Assembly: GCA_030549335.1 (NCBI GenBank)
Contig: CM060188.1
Location: 14,759,501-14,823,500, forward strand
Reading direction: 5' to 3'
Length of the DNA: 64,000 bases
Source of the DNA: Pontederia crassipes
Taxonomy: Eukaryota > Streptophyta > Magnoliopsida > Commelinales > Pontederiaceae
This document shows, in pieces, positions 12,373 through 24,789 of this stretch. Made by a program: the position numbers and the translations under genes. The first letter of the stretch is position 1; the number at the start of each line of letters is the position of its first letter. The notes under the pieces are model-generated. The model saw nothing but the letters and a program-made list of their open reading frames with translations, did not search any database and was not told the origin of the DNA.

Positions 12373-15300
12373 TCATCCAGATTTGAACAACAGCACAGCT
12401 TTTGAGTCCACGTAGAAATAAAGGAAGTGATTCCTCTCATGAGTAACATATGATCCTGTCACAAGAAAGACTTGCCAAATGAGTAGTTCGGCCAAAATAT
12501 TTAACATCCACAACTATTTGAACTGAGCTTACTACTTTGCTAGAAATGTAAAAGAAAGAAATATTGTTAACACCAAACTACGTATTAAGCCTTAAAAAGA
12601 CATGTCCACGTTACTATGAACTATTGTAAACATAGTGAACCCAATGGATAAATTCATTTTTTTTCTTGTTGAGAATGTAGAGTAAAGTGAAGCAAGAATA
12701 CAGACACAAACAGGATGAGGAAGTCCTCAGAATTACTTCCAGCCAATAATATGTTTAATAAACACATTAATTTAGACAATAAGAATGTCAATGAAATGTG
12801 CACCTACAATATTTTATTTATCAATAGCTGATATTAAAAAAAGATATAAAACATAAATAAATTAATCATGTCACTTCATACAATTCTATCCTGATCAGTC
12901 AGCAATTAACAGATAAATAAACCTTCCATTGTGCAACAGCATATTGCCTTCTTGTTCTTCTTCTTCCACTTCTTTGAAGTATCTTTTCATAAGGAAATGT
13001 AGTCAATGAATGTCATCACCTCACCTCATTAGAGTTGAAAGATCAAAGGGACAAGCAAATGAGATGCCAAAATCATGACGATAACAAAATTAACTCCATA
13101 TAATGATACTAAAATTTTAGTTGTACTATCTTATTTTCTAAGGTGCATTAAACATTCACCAATGTAGTAGGCTTAACATGTCAGAAATGGGAAGCAAAAC
13201 GCCAATGACCTTAATTGGTACCCAGAAATGTCTTTAAAATGCAATGGGATAAAATATTTATTCAGACAATGGTCCTAAGTTGTTGAAGAGATGCCAATCA
13301 CAAGTAGTCAAAGAAATCAAAGAATAATTAAAAGCTCATCTTGGGCTAAGATAAAATCAAGTAAAAAAGAAGCTCAGGCAATTTAAAACTAAGTAATCAC
13401 TTGCTGAAGGGCAATGTTGTAGTCAGAATGACTCAACCCAGATTATCTGATATGATGCTTTGAAACCAAGCTATTCAACGGAAAAAAGAACTGACTACAA
13501 GTGATCCGTAGACAGCACATAATTAAAGATCTGAGAAAAATAAGTGTATCAGTATAAACAACACTCAAAGGAAAGTATCACACAAACAATTTACAAGTGA
13601 CAGGGCCATTAACCACTTGATGACATCTTTGAAGTATGGTGTATATACATCTCCACCTTATACAAACATAACTGCTTTAATCTTCAACCTTTTTTTAGGA
13701 GAATCTAAAACCTTTTATTTCCTTTAGATATTCTTTTTTGAGAAAGCTTCTTTTAAATACGTGCACGAACATATAGAACAGATGGGAAAGTTTCATGTGA
13801 CAACTAAGCAAAAAAAGTATTCAGGAAGATATAGGTTGACAAGTGATCGTGATCAATGTTGTCAAAATCGCGTCCCAACACATAAAAACGTACGAATTTA
13901 CAATCCCACATCTGAAAAACGTGCTCGATCCTACTCCGGATCAGTTCCGGCCAGCACACGGTAGAATCGCGTGCTGGAACGTAGGATCGTTGGAGACGCT
14001 TGTCTCCAGCAATCCCACCTTTTTTTTTTGCCACTGAGTTAGTGGCTCACGTGGTGTGTGACCATGTGAGCGCAAAGCCAATAGGGAAGAAACAAACCGA
14101 CGATGCCCTAGTTACCTCCGCTTGCTGCTGTGGCGTGCTGCCGCCTGCCGCCGGTTGTTGCAGTTGCCTGCCGCCGTGTTTTCCAGCTGCCGTGTGTTGC
14201 AGCCGCCTGCCGCCGGTACTCCCCGTCTCCTTCCTCCCTCAATCTCTCTCTCTCTTTCTCTGTCGCCATTCTTTCTCTCGTGCGCGGTCTGCTCCTGCTC
14301 GCCCGACTCGCTGCCTCTCTGCTCGCGCGACTCGCCGCCTCCCTGTGCGACGCGGGAGGTGCCGGCGTCTCCCTTTTCACGAGAAGGGAGCGCCGAGGTT
14401 TCCCTGCTCGTGAGCAGGGAGGCCTCGCCGTGGGAAGTGCTGCTCGTGAGCAGGGAGCGCCGACTCGTCCAAGATGATGAGCATTTTGATTCGGAATTAG
14501 GATTTTAAACTTAAATTAGGAATTAGGGTTATATAAGTGCATGTTTAGTTAGATTTTAATTAGTATAGATAATAGATTTAGTGTTATAGTCACAGATAAT
14601 AGAAAAATGGCATCTGGTTAAAACTTATTTTAGTTTTGGTAATTTGGAATTTGGTATTAATCCTTTGATATGTTGCTCGATGTTTTGGTAACTTGATGAA
14701 ATTATAATATTATATTCAGTTTTGTGCTAATTAATATATTAAAAAAATAATCTGGTAGAATCAGCCGTGTCGTGTTACGTGTTCACGATTTACATTTTTT
14801 CCCGGCCCTCTGTGTCGTGTCCGTTTTACGAGTTTGACAACATTGATCGTGATGAATCGGAAAAACAGGAAGCAACTAAAATTAAGGAAACAGTGCATAA
14901 AGTAGAAAAAACCTTTCATCAAGGTTACTAATTTGAACATCATGTGATGCAGATGTATATCTCTGTGATGAAATGATGGGAAACTTCACTAGTTCAGTAC
15001 ATATAAAAGGATTATCAAACTACTGTGATTACTTGATCAGGTGATGCATAGAAGTTAAACATGAGCAACAGTCCTCACCTATGGGTAAAAGAAATCCAAA
15101 CCACCAACAAACAATGGTCAATCGGAATATTCCGAACTGGCACATGTTCTTCAATCGAATGTAGTTAAAACAGTAAGACAAATTTAAATCGAGTCACCAA
15201 GGATTGTTGAGACAATAGAAACAACTACGACTGCTAGTGCCAGCTGTCTGATGTCATTTTACAAGTATAAACTGTATCACATTTATGCGAAACTAAATGA

Positions 15301-16392
15301 TGATGTTAATTGGCGACTTAATGATGATACATTGAAAGTCAAAACACTTTGTGTGTAAAATAAAAACAAAGTACAACACTAACTAGAGGTTTCCATCAAA
15401 AGAAAGAAAATACTAATCGGAAGCTTTATCACCAAAAGGAAAAAATCTGTATAGACATGCAGTTTATGTCAGTAATGCACGAAATGTGAAGCATGGACTG
15501 ACTCTATATAATTAACAACATAAAAACAGAGGTAAGCACATTCAGGTGAATCTGAAAAGGTAAAAAGGAAAAACATTACATTACATTACACTGGAAATAT
15601 TTAAGCATCTTAGCTGCTCCTTGCCGTATCTTAAAAGCATTTAGGCAGCTCAGAATCTCCTAATTCAATGAAGAAATATTCGTCCATTTGGTTATATAAA
15701 AGAAACATATTTAAGTATATCGAAAAATATATAGCATACAATTCACAGCTTGATCCAACTCAATAGTTGCATTTGCTGTCATTCTTAAGAATCTACCTTC
15801 AAAATGTACATTGTTTACGCTAACCAACCAAAATCCCCAAATTTTAGCATAGTAGCTGAAAAGAAGATCAGGTAAAATGGCCACAATGGGCCTTATACAC
15901 CATTACACCCTAATCCTAGCAACGGCGCATAGTGACAGCATCAGCTGGGAATGCTATTCAAATAAATGTAAGTGTTTCTGACTAAAAGAAAGAGATCGGC
16001 TACAGTACCGAAGTTGCGGCCGACGATACAGTGCCAGGTCTGGCCGTACTTGCGATCGAACTCCTTCTTGATGTACTCCGCGATCTCTTTCTCCATCGCG
16101 TACTTCTCGAACGCCTGTTTGTTTTTTTTTCCCGATTTCCACACAAGAAAACATCAGAAATCGAGAAGATGCGTTCATAATTCGCAATAAAGGATCAAAA
16201 GCCATGAAGACCACTTCAAAATAAACATTCCACTGGCAAGGAAGTACGTACGGCGCGGGCGACGTGGTAGGCCTCCTCCCGCATGGTCTCATTCATATCG
16301 ACGCTCTTCAAGACGATCTTGGGCGACGCCTGCCCCGACGGTGCGCCGCCGGCGGCAGTGGCGCCAGAAGCGCTCTTGATCTCCTCCCCCAT
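12373..16392 (-). CDS. LC8-type dynein light chain
   Basis: Small dimeric hub protein that binds short linear motifs. Flowering plants keep LC8-like chains although they lack dynein heavy chains, so a motor role is unlikely. I assembled complement(join(12373..12455, 16009..16114, 16252..16392)): 141+106+83 = 330 nt, 109 residues, stop TGA, all junctions GT-AG with matching phases. The start [16 protein letters not shown] opens a roughly 25-residue Ala/Gly-rich extension, then [39 protein letters not shown], the family signature [17 protein letters not shown], and the C-terminal strand [14 protein letters not shown]. The core is full length compared with the 89-residue animal protein. Intron 2 is 3.55 kb and holds a 992-bp hAT element. 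A TATA-like box lies about 120 bp upstream of the start. Confidence 0.95.
13854..14845. mobile_element. hAT-type non-autonomous element in the dynein light chain intron
   Basis: 992 bp bounded by inverted CAATGTTGTCAAAATCG (left) and CAATGTTGTCAAACTCG (read from the right on the other strand). The flanking 8-bp direct duplication ATCGTGAT is exact (13846-13853 and 14846-14853). The interior has a GC-rich, CTGCCGCC-rich and CT-rich block at 14110-14470 resembling shuffled coding sequence, but no frame matches a transposase. It is inserted in intron 2 of the LC8 gene and seems tolerated by splicing. Its terminus is close to that of the hAT copy whose left end is at 40679. Confidence 0.9.
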
Positions 16393-16507
16393 CGGCCGCC
16401 GGATAGTGGACTCCGTCTTTGCTGTGTCTCTCTCTCCGCGGGTAATCCTATCTTTGCGAGGCCTGAAGTTGGAGAGGAAGGAAAGAGATCTGAGGGCGTA
16501 GTGGTGG

Positions 16508-16514
16508 ATTTATA
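16508..16514 (-). promoter_or_regulatory. TATA box candidate of the dynein light chain gene
   Basis: TATAAAT on the minus strand about 120 bp upstream of the ATG at 16392, a spacing that would give an approximately 90-nt leader. Confidence 0.5.
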
Positions 16515-16529
16515 AAAGAGAGTGGAATC

Positions 16530-17593
16530 CAATGGCGAAAAGTGGTGGCGTACTTAAAAAGGAAGGCGAATTTGATATTGTTGCCACTTTATAGATCAAG
16601 TATTTACAGTTTTTTCCCCTTTTACAGAATGGAATGTATCAACAGGAAAAATGTTTAAGATGTGTAATGACAGAAGACAAAATTTGAGACGAATGTAGTG
16701 GAAATTTGTCAGTATTTATTGTATAATTAAATATAAATTACGATTGTGTTGAAATTAATTTTTACCACTTATATGTCATCTGAATAATTGTTGAAACGTT
16801 CTCTATGAGTGTATTACTAAAATATGAAAAACAATCTTATTGAGAATGTTTTTATGTTTATGAAAAAAAAAATAAAATGTTGACTTGTAATTCTTATTTA
16901 TAGTAGATCAATACCACTAATCCACGACAGATAAAAATTATCTAAATTTAAACTTGCAATTAATACAAGTTGATTACTAACACTATGGGCAAACTTATCT
17001 ATGTATTAAAACATAGAAAAGTCCTTTGAAATTGTTTCCAAGGCAGTCCTACCTCAGCTTCTGTGACATCTCTCATAAGTTCACAATAAACAAGAGGAAT
17101 GAGAACACAGGCCGCGACTGTGGCCTTGCACACTGGCATACTTTGAGCACGTAAGGCTCCACATTTCTTACTCTTGAATTAAGAGAAATTAATTCATATA
17201 GTATTTCATGCTGTTAACATTTTTTTACTTTTGGATTAAAATAAGTTGATCCATATAATATTTAAATATTCTTAATCCACTAGAAGTACAAAATTCCAAA
17301 AAGAGTCGCAGTAAAAGTCTTTCAAGATAAGAAAATTAGAGCAACAGAAATGGGTGGGTGGGTGGGTGAGTTCAGAATCTAATGATGGGGGTGGGTTCAG
17401 AATCTAGTGATTGAGATTTGGGAATGGAAAGAGCAAAAGGAATCAGAAAGATGTGTATTTATTATCACTTCATCAGCGATATGTATTATTTAAGTCTTGC
17501 GTCCACAGTATCTAATATTCTGATCGTATTTCACTGTATCGACTAGCAGTCCAGAAGATATCCCTGGTCATGCATAAATATGATGCATCATCC
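16530..17593. other. Intergenic between dynein light chain 5' end and FANCI 3' end
   Basis: AT-rich, no coding signal seen. It contains the GGGT repeat described separately. Confidence 0.5.
17352..17366 (+). repeat. GGGTGGGTGGGTGGG, predicted G-quadruplex
   Basis: Four G3 tracts separated by single T loops, the most stable class of intramolecular G-quadruplex. It lies about 230 bp past the FANCI stop codon, so the C-rich strand is the sense strand of FANCI. Confidence 0.8.
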
Positions 17594-20500
17594 TTATGAA
17601 TCAGTATCTGAGTCCTCCACCACATTGCTCATCTTAGCTCTCTTCTTTCTTATGATCATCTCCTGTTCTTCCTGATCATGTTCGGAATCCTCGGCATTGT
17701 CATCATTGGCTGCAGGGGAGGAAACCTCCTTTAACATATCTGAACCTTGAGATTCCACACTAGTTTCATTGTCAGATGCAGAATTAACCTTGGAAGGTTC
17801 AGGTTCAGGTGCCATTTCATCCACAGCAATTTTTTTTGTCTCCAAAATCTTGAAGTCCCTTGCGGTGCTGCGTTTAGCATGCCTCAATAAATTGATTTTA
17901 CTCAGTTTACTCAGTTGGATGAGATATTTCTCATAGTCTTCAATTTGGAAAATCAAATCAGGTATACATTTACTCTCTCTTTTGATCTTGCTTATGATTC
18001 CCCTGTCATTTGTGTTCTCTTGCTGATTCTGTAACATACATACATATCTTTTATTAGAAAGTATAGTAAACCAATATCTCAAATTAAAGCGAATGCACAA
18101 TTGTTGAGTTAGTTACCCTTTGTACAAAAGCAACAAAGTCATATAGAGGACTGGTGAGTCTTCTGCAAGTCACTTCTACCAGTTTCTGAAACTTTGTACT
18201 AGGTAACATTTGCTTTGAACCTTTGGGTGCGATTCTAAGCTTTGCCATCTGAGCTAAAAGCCTGTAGAACCTTGCACAGATTTTCAGTAGTTGCTCAGCT
18301 TGAGAATCTGCAAATCAAAGAACACATTAGATTTTTTTTTTGTTTTTTTTTTGAGCAGACACATAAGAATAGATTACATGAGCAGCAAAATTATTGTTCT
18401 TTTAGAGTCTGGTGCTTATACCCTTGAGATTCATTTCTGTGAAGGAAGATAACAAGAGAACCAAGGCTTCAGACCTTGAATACAATGCTTCTTCCAAATT
18501 AAGACCAGGTAACCTTTCACCAAAAGGAAACCTCTTTTCCATGCCAAGATTTTCAAGATTGCATGAAGAAAGTTGCTTAACTTTTGATGTTCCCCATTCT
18601 AGATCAATAATACAAGATTCAGCCACTTGAAAAAATAACTTTGAAATTTCATCCTTTGTAGATCGATTAATAAGAGGAAATTTCTTGGACTTTTCTTCTG
18701 GATCAGTATCTTCAGACCCCATAACTTTAAGCAGCTCCAAGGCCATGTCATGTGCAATACACAAATCGGTTGGAGCTGGGAGGAGATCCATTGCAAGAAA
18801 GATGATACTCCTTGCTGCAATGGAACTCTCTACTGTTGTACTCTGGCATACGCTCACAGCCCATGTTCCATAAGAATTTCTCTGTTCAGATGGCAATTTC
18901 TTCCCGATGTTTAATATCAACTCAGCTAGTACCTGTCAAATTAGAAAAAAATCCAAGTATATTTTGTTAACCTCTAGATAGATTCAGACTCACAGAACTT
19001 GAAGCAATAGACAACAACAATATGTACGAATTGCCTTTGTTAAAACGTAAGAAGTGAAAGATGCAAAACAAAAATGTTATGAAATATAATAGGCTTAGCT
19101 GATATATGAAAAGAAAATTTTCTATTATCATTCTTACATATGGTACATGTTCCTCAGGAATCAAAGACCTCACCTAAGGGTGAGAGTGATTGGTGTCCAA
19201 TGGGGCAAAAAGATCCCGGCCTCTCTAGCCAAGATCAACGAAATATGGACCTTTCAATCACCAAGATACTATCTAATTAAATATGAAAGATGAAAAGATG
19301 ATATGGTCACATAAATTGTCTAAGATAAAATGATTTGAAACATAAAGATGAAGATGATAATGTATGCATTTAAAGAGATGCAAATGTATGTTTCGAATGA
19401 AGATGTTAAAGGTAAATAAGATAAGTGCAAAATGTGCCATAATGTTTAATGATGTAATATGATTATCTTACCTTACCACGATGATTGTTCAGATGCCATA
19501 TAGAGTGCATATGTAGTTCATAGCATATATATTTGTTATGTTCTATTATGTTGCAATGCATATGCCATGACATGTAGAATTCATGTTATAGGTTCATAGC
19601 ATGTATGAACCCAACATACTTTAACAGGAGAAATCCCATATACCTCATGGATCCGTGTAGGAACGGAGAAGACTTAGGCTCGACAGTGGAAGCCTCATGA
19701 CGAAGACGAATTGCACATGTATCAATTAGGCCCACGACCCAAGTTATCTTATGTCAGCCTTGAGTCGTAGAATTTTATACGAACTCTATATATTCATGGT
19801 GTTATACATTGAACCCTATGTTGGGTCTATTGTTAGAACCCTATGTGGCCCATGGGCTAGATGATGTCATCTTGGGAATTATATGCTTATGAAGTCTTTC
19901 GTTGTGTTTAAATTAATTGTTTCTATATTAGTATGCTTCCTTTGTGATGTCAAATGTAATTAAGTAATGAAAAATCATGCAAATGTAGCGCTGCCTAAGG
20001 TTCGACCTATAAATTGGGGCTAAATCTTGGGAGTGTTACATATTTGTAACCTTTTGAATCAATCATGCATTCCTACCCCTTGGGAAAGCTCAAATCTCAA
20101 TGATAAACAAAAAATCATAACCAAATAAAAAATAATAATCCAAACTAAATAGAAAAAACAAAATGTTAATTAAATAAACTATAAGTCTGTCTCGTTCCAA
20201 ATCTAGATCTTAAATAAGAATTCAAACTCTAACAACCTTTTTGTAACTCACCTTTATATTCAGCCAAAATAAAAAGTTACACATAGCCAAGACTAGTTGA
20301 GTGTACCTAAACAAACTGTTAGTTGGTTGGGTGCATCTAGGCAGTTTGCAAATCAATCATTATCGATGTCCAACAGCAACAACAACAACAAAGCCTTATC
20401 CCACTAGGTGAGGTCGGCTACATGGATCATACGACGCTATTCGTTGATCCATGTTCATGCGATTCGACAAAGTTTTACACTGGCTGTCGGGGCCTAACAC

Positions 20501-23500
20501 AACCCTCCTCCTTTATCCGGGCTTGGGACCGGCTATAAAACATAGGCGATGTCCAACAGCAAATAAAAGAAAAAAAAGATGTACGAGTGTTATGAAAATT
20601 CAGGAAACTTGTCAAAGAACATATCTAATAGAACAACAAAATTGCATAGATAGAACATAATTCTTTCAAATAATATAAGTAAACAGTGCCACATTTTGTG
20701 CTTACCACAGACTCACTGAAAAGTGAATGTGCCAGAAGTGAGGAATATATTGGTTTTAATCTTTGCTCAAGAAACAAATGCACACTTCTGGCATGTTGGT
20801 CTTCTTCCATAAAGGCATGATCCTGAGAACCACCTTCAACATCATGTCTCAAGATTTCAGGATCCAGTTCAACAAAAGAGTTCATATCCTTGATCAGTTC
20901 AGCAAAACTGGTTCCAGACAAGTTCAACTTAAGAAATTCATGCAAGCATAAAAATGATAGAGAAATTTGGTCTCCTTTACATTCTGATTTTCTTTTGCCC
21001 TTGACTTCTCTTTTTTTGGGATTGTCCTCTTGTTCCAAATGTGACTTGAGTAGCCAAACCAACTGCATTAATGGTTTCCCAAGCTGTTTAATATCCCCAT
21101 GCAATAATGTTGTCAAAGGATCACAAGCAAGCCCACTTCTTGTAGCAGCAATGTATTGCAGATGATGAAGGCATGCTTTTAACGTGAATGATATTAATTG
21201 CAAGCATGAATCTTCTATGCATGAATATGATTGGTTGCTTCTTTCAGTAGCAGATAATATATTCTGTCGATTAGAAGAATAGGCATTGTATGACCTAACT
21301 GCAGATATTAGAAGCTGTTGCACGCTAGAGGTTGCAAAGAAGGTTCTCAGTTGAGATACTTGTGCATAGTCTTTGGACTCATTATTGACCTTATCAGAGA
21401 GGTCTTTCAAAGGACCTTTTCTATTTCCAGCTCTCTGCTTGTTCATGCTTAATTCCTTTTCAATTATATCATAAGATTTGACAAGTTCCATAATTTCTTT
21501 CTGGAGTGTATTGTTTTCTTCTTTTGCTGTTTCTAAACCTGAAGCAGCAACATTAACAAGTACTTCAATGATCCCAAGCAAAAGTCGGCCATGATAAAAT
21601 GATTTCTCTCCTTGAAGTGAAAGGAGATCAGTATCTTGACACTGACCCACAGCATCTGAGAAAGGAAAAGAAACCAACAATAGTTCGATAAAAATTCAAA
21701 AGAGGTTTCACAGTCAGTTAAACAATGTAAAGGGAGTGGAAAATTCAACCTTCTGATCTGTAACCTTTTAGATGCCTTTTTATCTTTGATAAGGCATTTG
21801 AGAATGACTCTCCAGATGTTGTTTTACCAATCTACAGAAGCTTTAAGAAAAGAATATGATTGCATTGCACAAATTGAAAGTTTACAAGAAATATTGAATA
21901 GGAATTGCAGGACTACCTCATTGTCCTGTGAAAGAGAGAACCCGAAGCATGGCCAAGAATGTTCAGGTTGATGTGTAGATTTGCTATGTGGCTGAAGATG
22001 CAGAATCCAAGATACACAAGATATAAGGCAGTCCAGAGGTTCTACTGAACATACTTTTCCATTCTCCGACTTGAAGCAAACCTCAAGTTGAAGGGGAGTC
22101 CTCGCACCCTGTCAATAAGAAATGAAGAATAGAACACTATGAACCAATGACAACAAGGAAGCCAATCAATGCTTTAACCAGTAGGAAGATCTTATGAAAC
22201 GAAAGATGTACACAACCTTACCTCTTGGTAAAAGCGAAGGAAATGAGGCCAGAGAAGATCAAGGATAGAACTTGCAATAGGCGGTTCCAAAATGACGAGT
22301 TTTATGAGGCCTTGGTAAAGAATCCCTCTTACTCTAGCCTATCAAAAATAAGTTATCCATTCTTAGAAAGATATGGTTTAGGCCATTGGCCTCCCTTTGT
22401 AACTGAAGAAAAAATATGTGGACATTTGACAAACAAAAAGCACACCTGCTGACAGAGACATCTTCGGAGCAGTCCATTGAGCTCACTAAAAAGACCTCCT
22501 ACCATACCATTAGGTATGTCAGCCTGCTGGCTGCAACTTGCTTGACTTGAAGAGTCTTGTAAAGGATTTAAAGAACTTTTTGTGGATTTATTTTCCATGA
22601 CAATCAAATCGATAATAGCTTCTGCAGCGGCTGCTCTAACTGTATTTTCCCGTTTAAACATAGCCTTTCGAATAACTAAAACTAAGTAATCCTGCAGTAA
22701 TCAAGTAGATCTTGATGTCAGTGGAAAAACTGAGACTGTGCATGGATTAATTGAGACTATGCCCATTTCGGATTGGTCACTGATGCTAGGATACTTCCAC
22801 ACACCTGTAGGGAATGGCTGAATCTACTAAGTGGCAGGATAGCATGAACAACAGCAACTGCAGTTCCTTCTTGCAAGAAAGTGAAATAGTCCAGTAATTC
22901 CTTCAATCGTGATACATATTCCAACATAGGGTAAGGGAAGCTTTGAACCAGATTACCGAGCAATCTATCAAAGAAAAGAATAGTATATCAAGATATGTAC
23001 TTGAACTACATCAAAATAAGTTGTAGCTCAGTTAATATTCTTTTTACTTGATGATTGGCATGCTCTTTTGAGGCTTCAGAGAAAGGATGAGAAAATTGCA
23101 TTGCTGAATTATCTGCATCGTAGGCAAAGAAAGAGAATAAGAACAACTGATTAAGAGCCTGGAAAAGAGGTCTTGAACTGCTAACTTTCACACTTTTATT
23201 TGGTCTCCCTGTACACATGGAATTAAATAAATCATCCAGAAGTAATTGAACATTTCCAAACGTGCAAGCATCATTCATTAGTCAGACTTCTTTCAGGTAA
23301 ACTCAGACTAACCTCATTTCTAGACATATCATGGATCTCAAACAGTGTCTTCAACATCAGAGTACCAAGTTCCTCGATATCCATGAAACCTGAAGAACTA
23401 CCCTCCTGTTCACAATTCTCACCATCAACAGATTCCAGCAAGACAAAACCAAACTGCACAATACTAGGTACAACATGTTCTCGACCACAGCCACTCTCAT

Positions 23501-24778
23501 TAACCTGCAACATAACCAAGTTTTCTCACTATATCTCAATGAAGGGCGTCATAAACCTTAGTTTAGACCAAAATAGAAACTAACTGATTTTATCAGGGCT
23601 TCCTGTATGCATTTAACAGTTTCCAGGCACTCTTCTTTCAGGCATTCTGGCAACCACTTACAATCCCTACAAATGTTAGTATCTCAATTACAGGAAACGG
23701 AGAAAGTTCCAGCTATAGACTTGAAAACGGAAGTTTCAGTTCTTCACCTTACGACCCTGTAATCTCGGTGGGCGGAGATGACGGCTAATTTGAGTGCGGC
23801 GATGCAGCTTTCTCTGAAGCGTGATACCTTGGCCACCGAGAACAGTACGGAGAATGCAAAGTGGTTGAGAACCCGAGGATGGGCTCGAACCACATTCAAC
23901 AACTCCTGCCCCAACGAGGGGTCCTGCTTCACCGCGAAGTTTACATGCATCAAGATCGTCCCACACACCTGGCGGACAATCGAAGGCGGGCCCTTCAAGC
24001 TCCCCTCAAAGAATCCAAGAATTCCCTTGATCACTGCCCTCTTGTTGACCCCCCTAGAAGAGGCCAAGAGGAGAAGTTGATAGACGACTGACGGAAAATC
24101 CTGGAGATCAACCGTCCTCATTCCGGCGAAGGCCTTCTCGAGGAGATCTAAAAGTTTAACCCTTGAGACCATCGCCGGAAGCTCGCGCAGGATGGAGACG
24201 ACCTTGAGCAGCACAGCCTTAGACCATTCCGCGGCAAGGATGCGTTCGATCGTGGAATCCACGAGCTCCTTTCCAGAGGCATCGCCTGCGGAAAGGTCGA
24301 GGAGCCGCGGAAGGAGGTCAAGGGGGAGAGCATCATCCGGGTCGACGATGTCACCGAGGCCGGAGCATAGGACGTCCAAAATGTCCGGGATGTGAGCGCG
24401 ATCGATGGAGGGTAAATGGGGACCAAAGAGGCTGAGGACGGAGGCGACTTCTCCAGCGGCGACGTCGCCACAGCTGCGGCAGCGGCGGAGGAATGACAGG
24501 AGGAGGGAGGAGAGAAGAGAGGAGAATGAGAAAGAGGGCGGGGAGCGGGCAACGATAGAGAGGAGGGAGGATAGGTAGGATGCGGAGGATGCGCCATTTC
24601 CGGTGGAGGAGTAGGAGGCTTCGAGGAGGGAGACGAGGGCGGCGGCGGTGGCGGTGGAGGGTAGGGACGCGGATGGATCGCCGGCAAGGCGGACGATCGA
24701 CTCGATTGTGAGAGGCTCCGCAGAACCGCGATGGATGCGGTGTAGGACTCCATCGACGGCGGCACCCGCAGCCGACAT
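17594..24778 (-). CDS. FANCI: FANCI homolog (Fanconi anaemia group I protein)
   Basis: Partner of FANCD2 in the ID clamp that is monoubiquitinated during interstrand-crosslink repair and acts in plant meiotic recombination. I assembled complement(join(17594..18028, 18117..18307, 18422..18932, 20706..21655, 21750..21831, 21917..22108, 22222..22338, 22446..22691, 22805..22964, 23048..23112, 23313..23504, 23585..23666, 23748..24778)). It has 13 exons, 4254 nt and 1417 residues, every phase consistent. The start is [15 protein letters not shown]. Recognisable family blocks are [95 protein letters not shown] and, near the C-terminus, [20 protein letters not shown] with [10 protein letters not shown]. 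The tail is acidic and ends with a basic KKRAK patch, plausibly nuclear targeting. Slightly longer than the 1328-residue human protein. Start set at ATG 24778; the codon before it is GTG. Confidence 0.96.
20380..20546 (-). mobile_element. SINE / RTE-tail insertion in FANCI intron 10
   Basis: 167 bp flanked by the exact 16-bp duplication CGATGTCCAACAGCAA (20364-20379 and 20547-20562). On the minus strand it ends in GGATAAGGCTTTG followed by TTG repeats, a 3' end shared by many plant SINE/RTE-type retroposons. GCCGGTCCCAAGCCCGG lies near the other end. No coding capacity; inserted in the same orientation as the host gene. Confidence 0.8.
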
Positions 24779-24789
24779 CACTTCGCCGG

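Noticed and set aside
14000..14508. Cys/Pro-rich reading frames in several phases
   Set aside because: Interior of a hAT element made of CTGCCGCC and CT repeats; no supported start, domain or partner exon.
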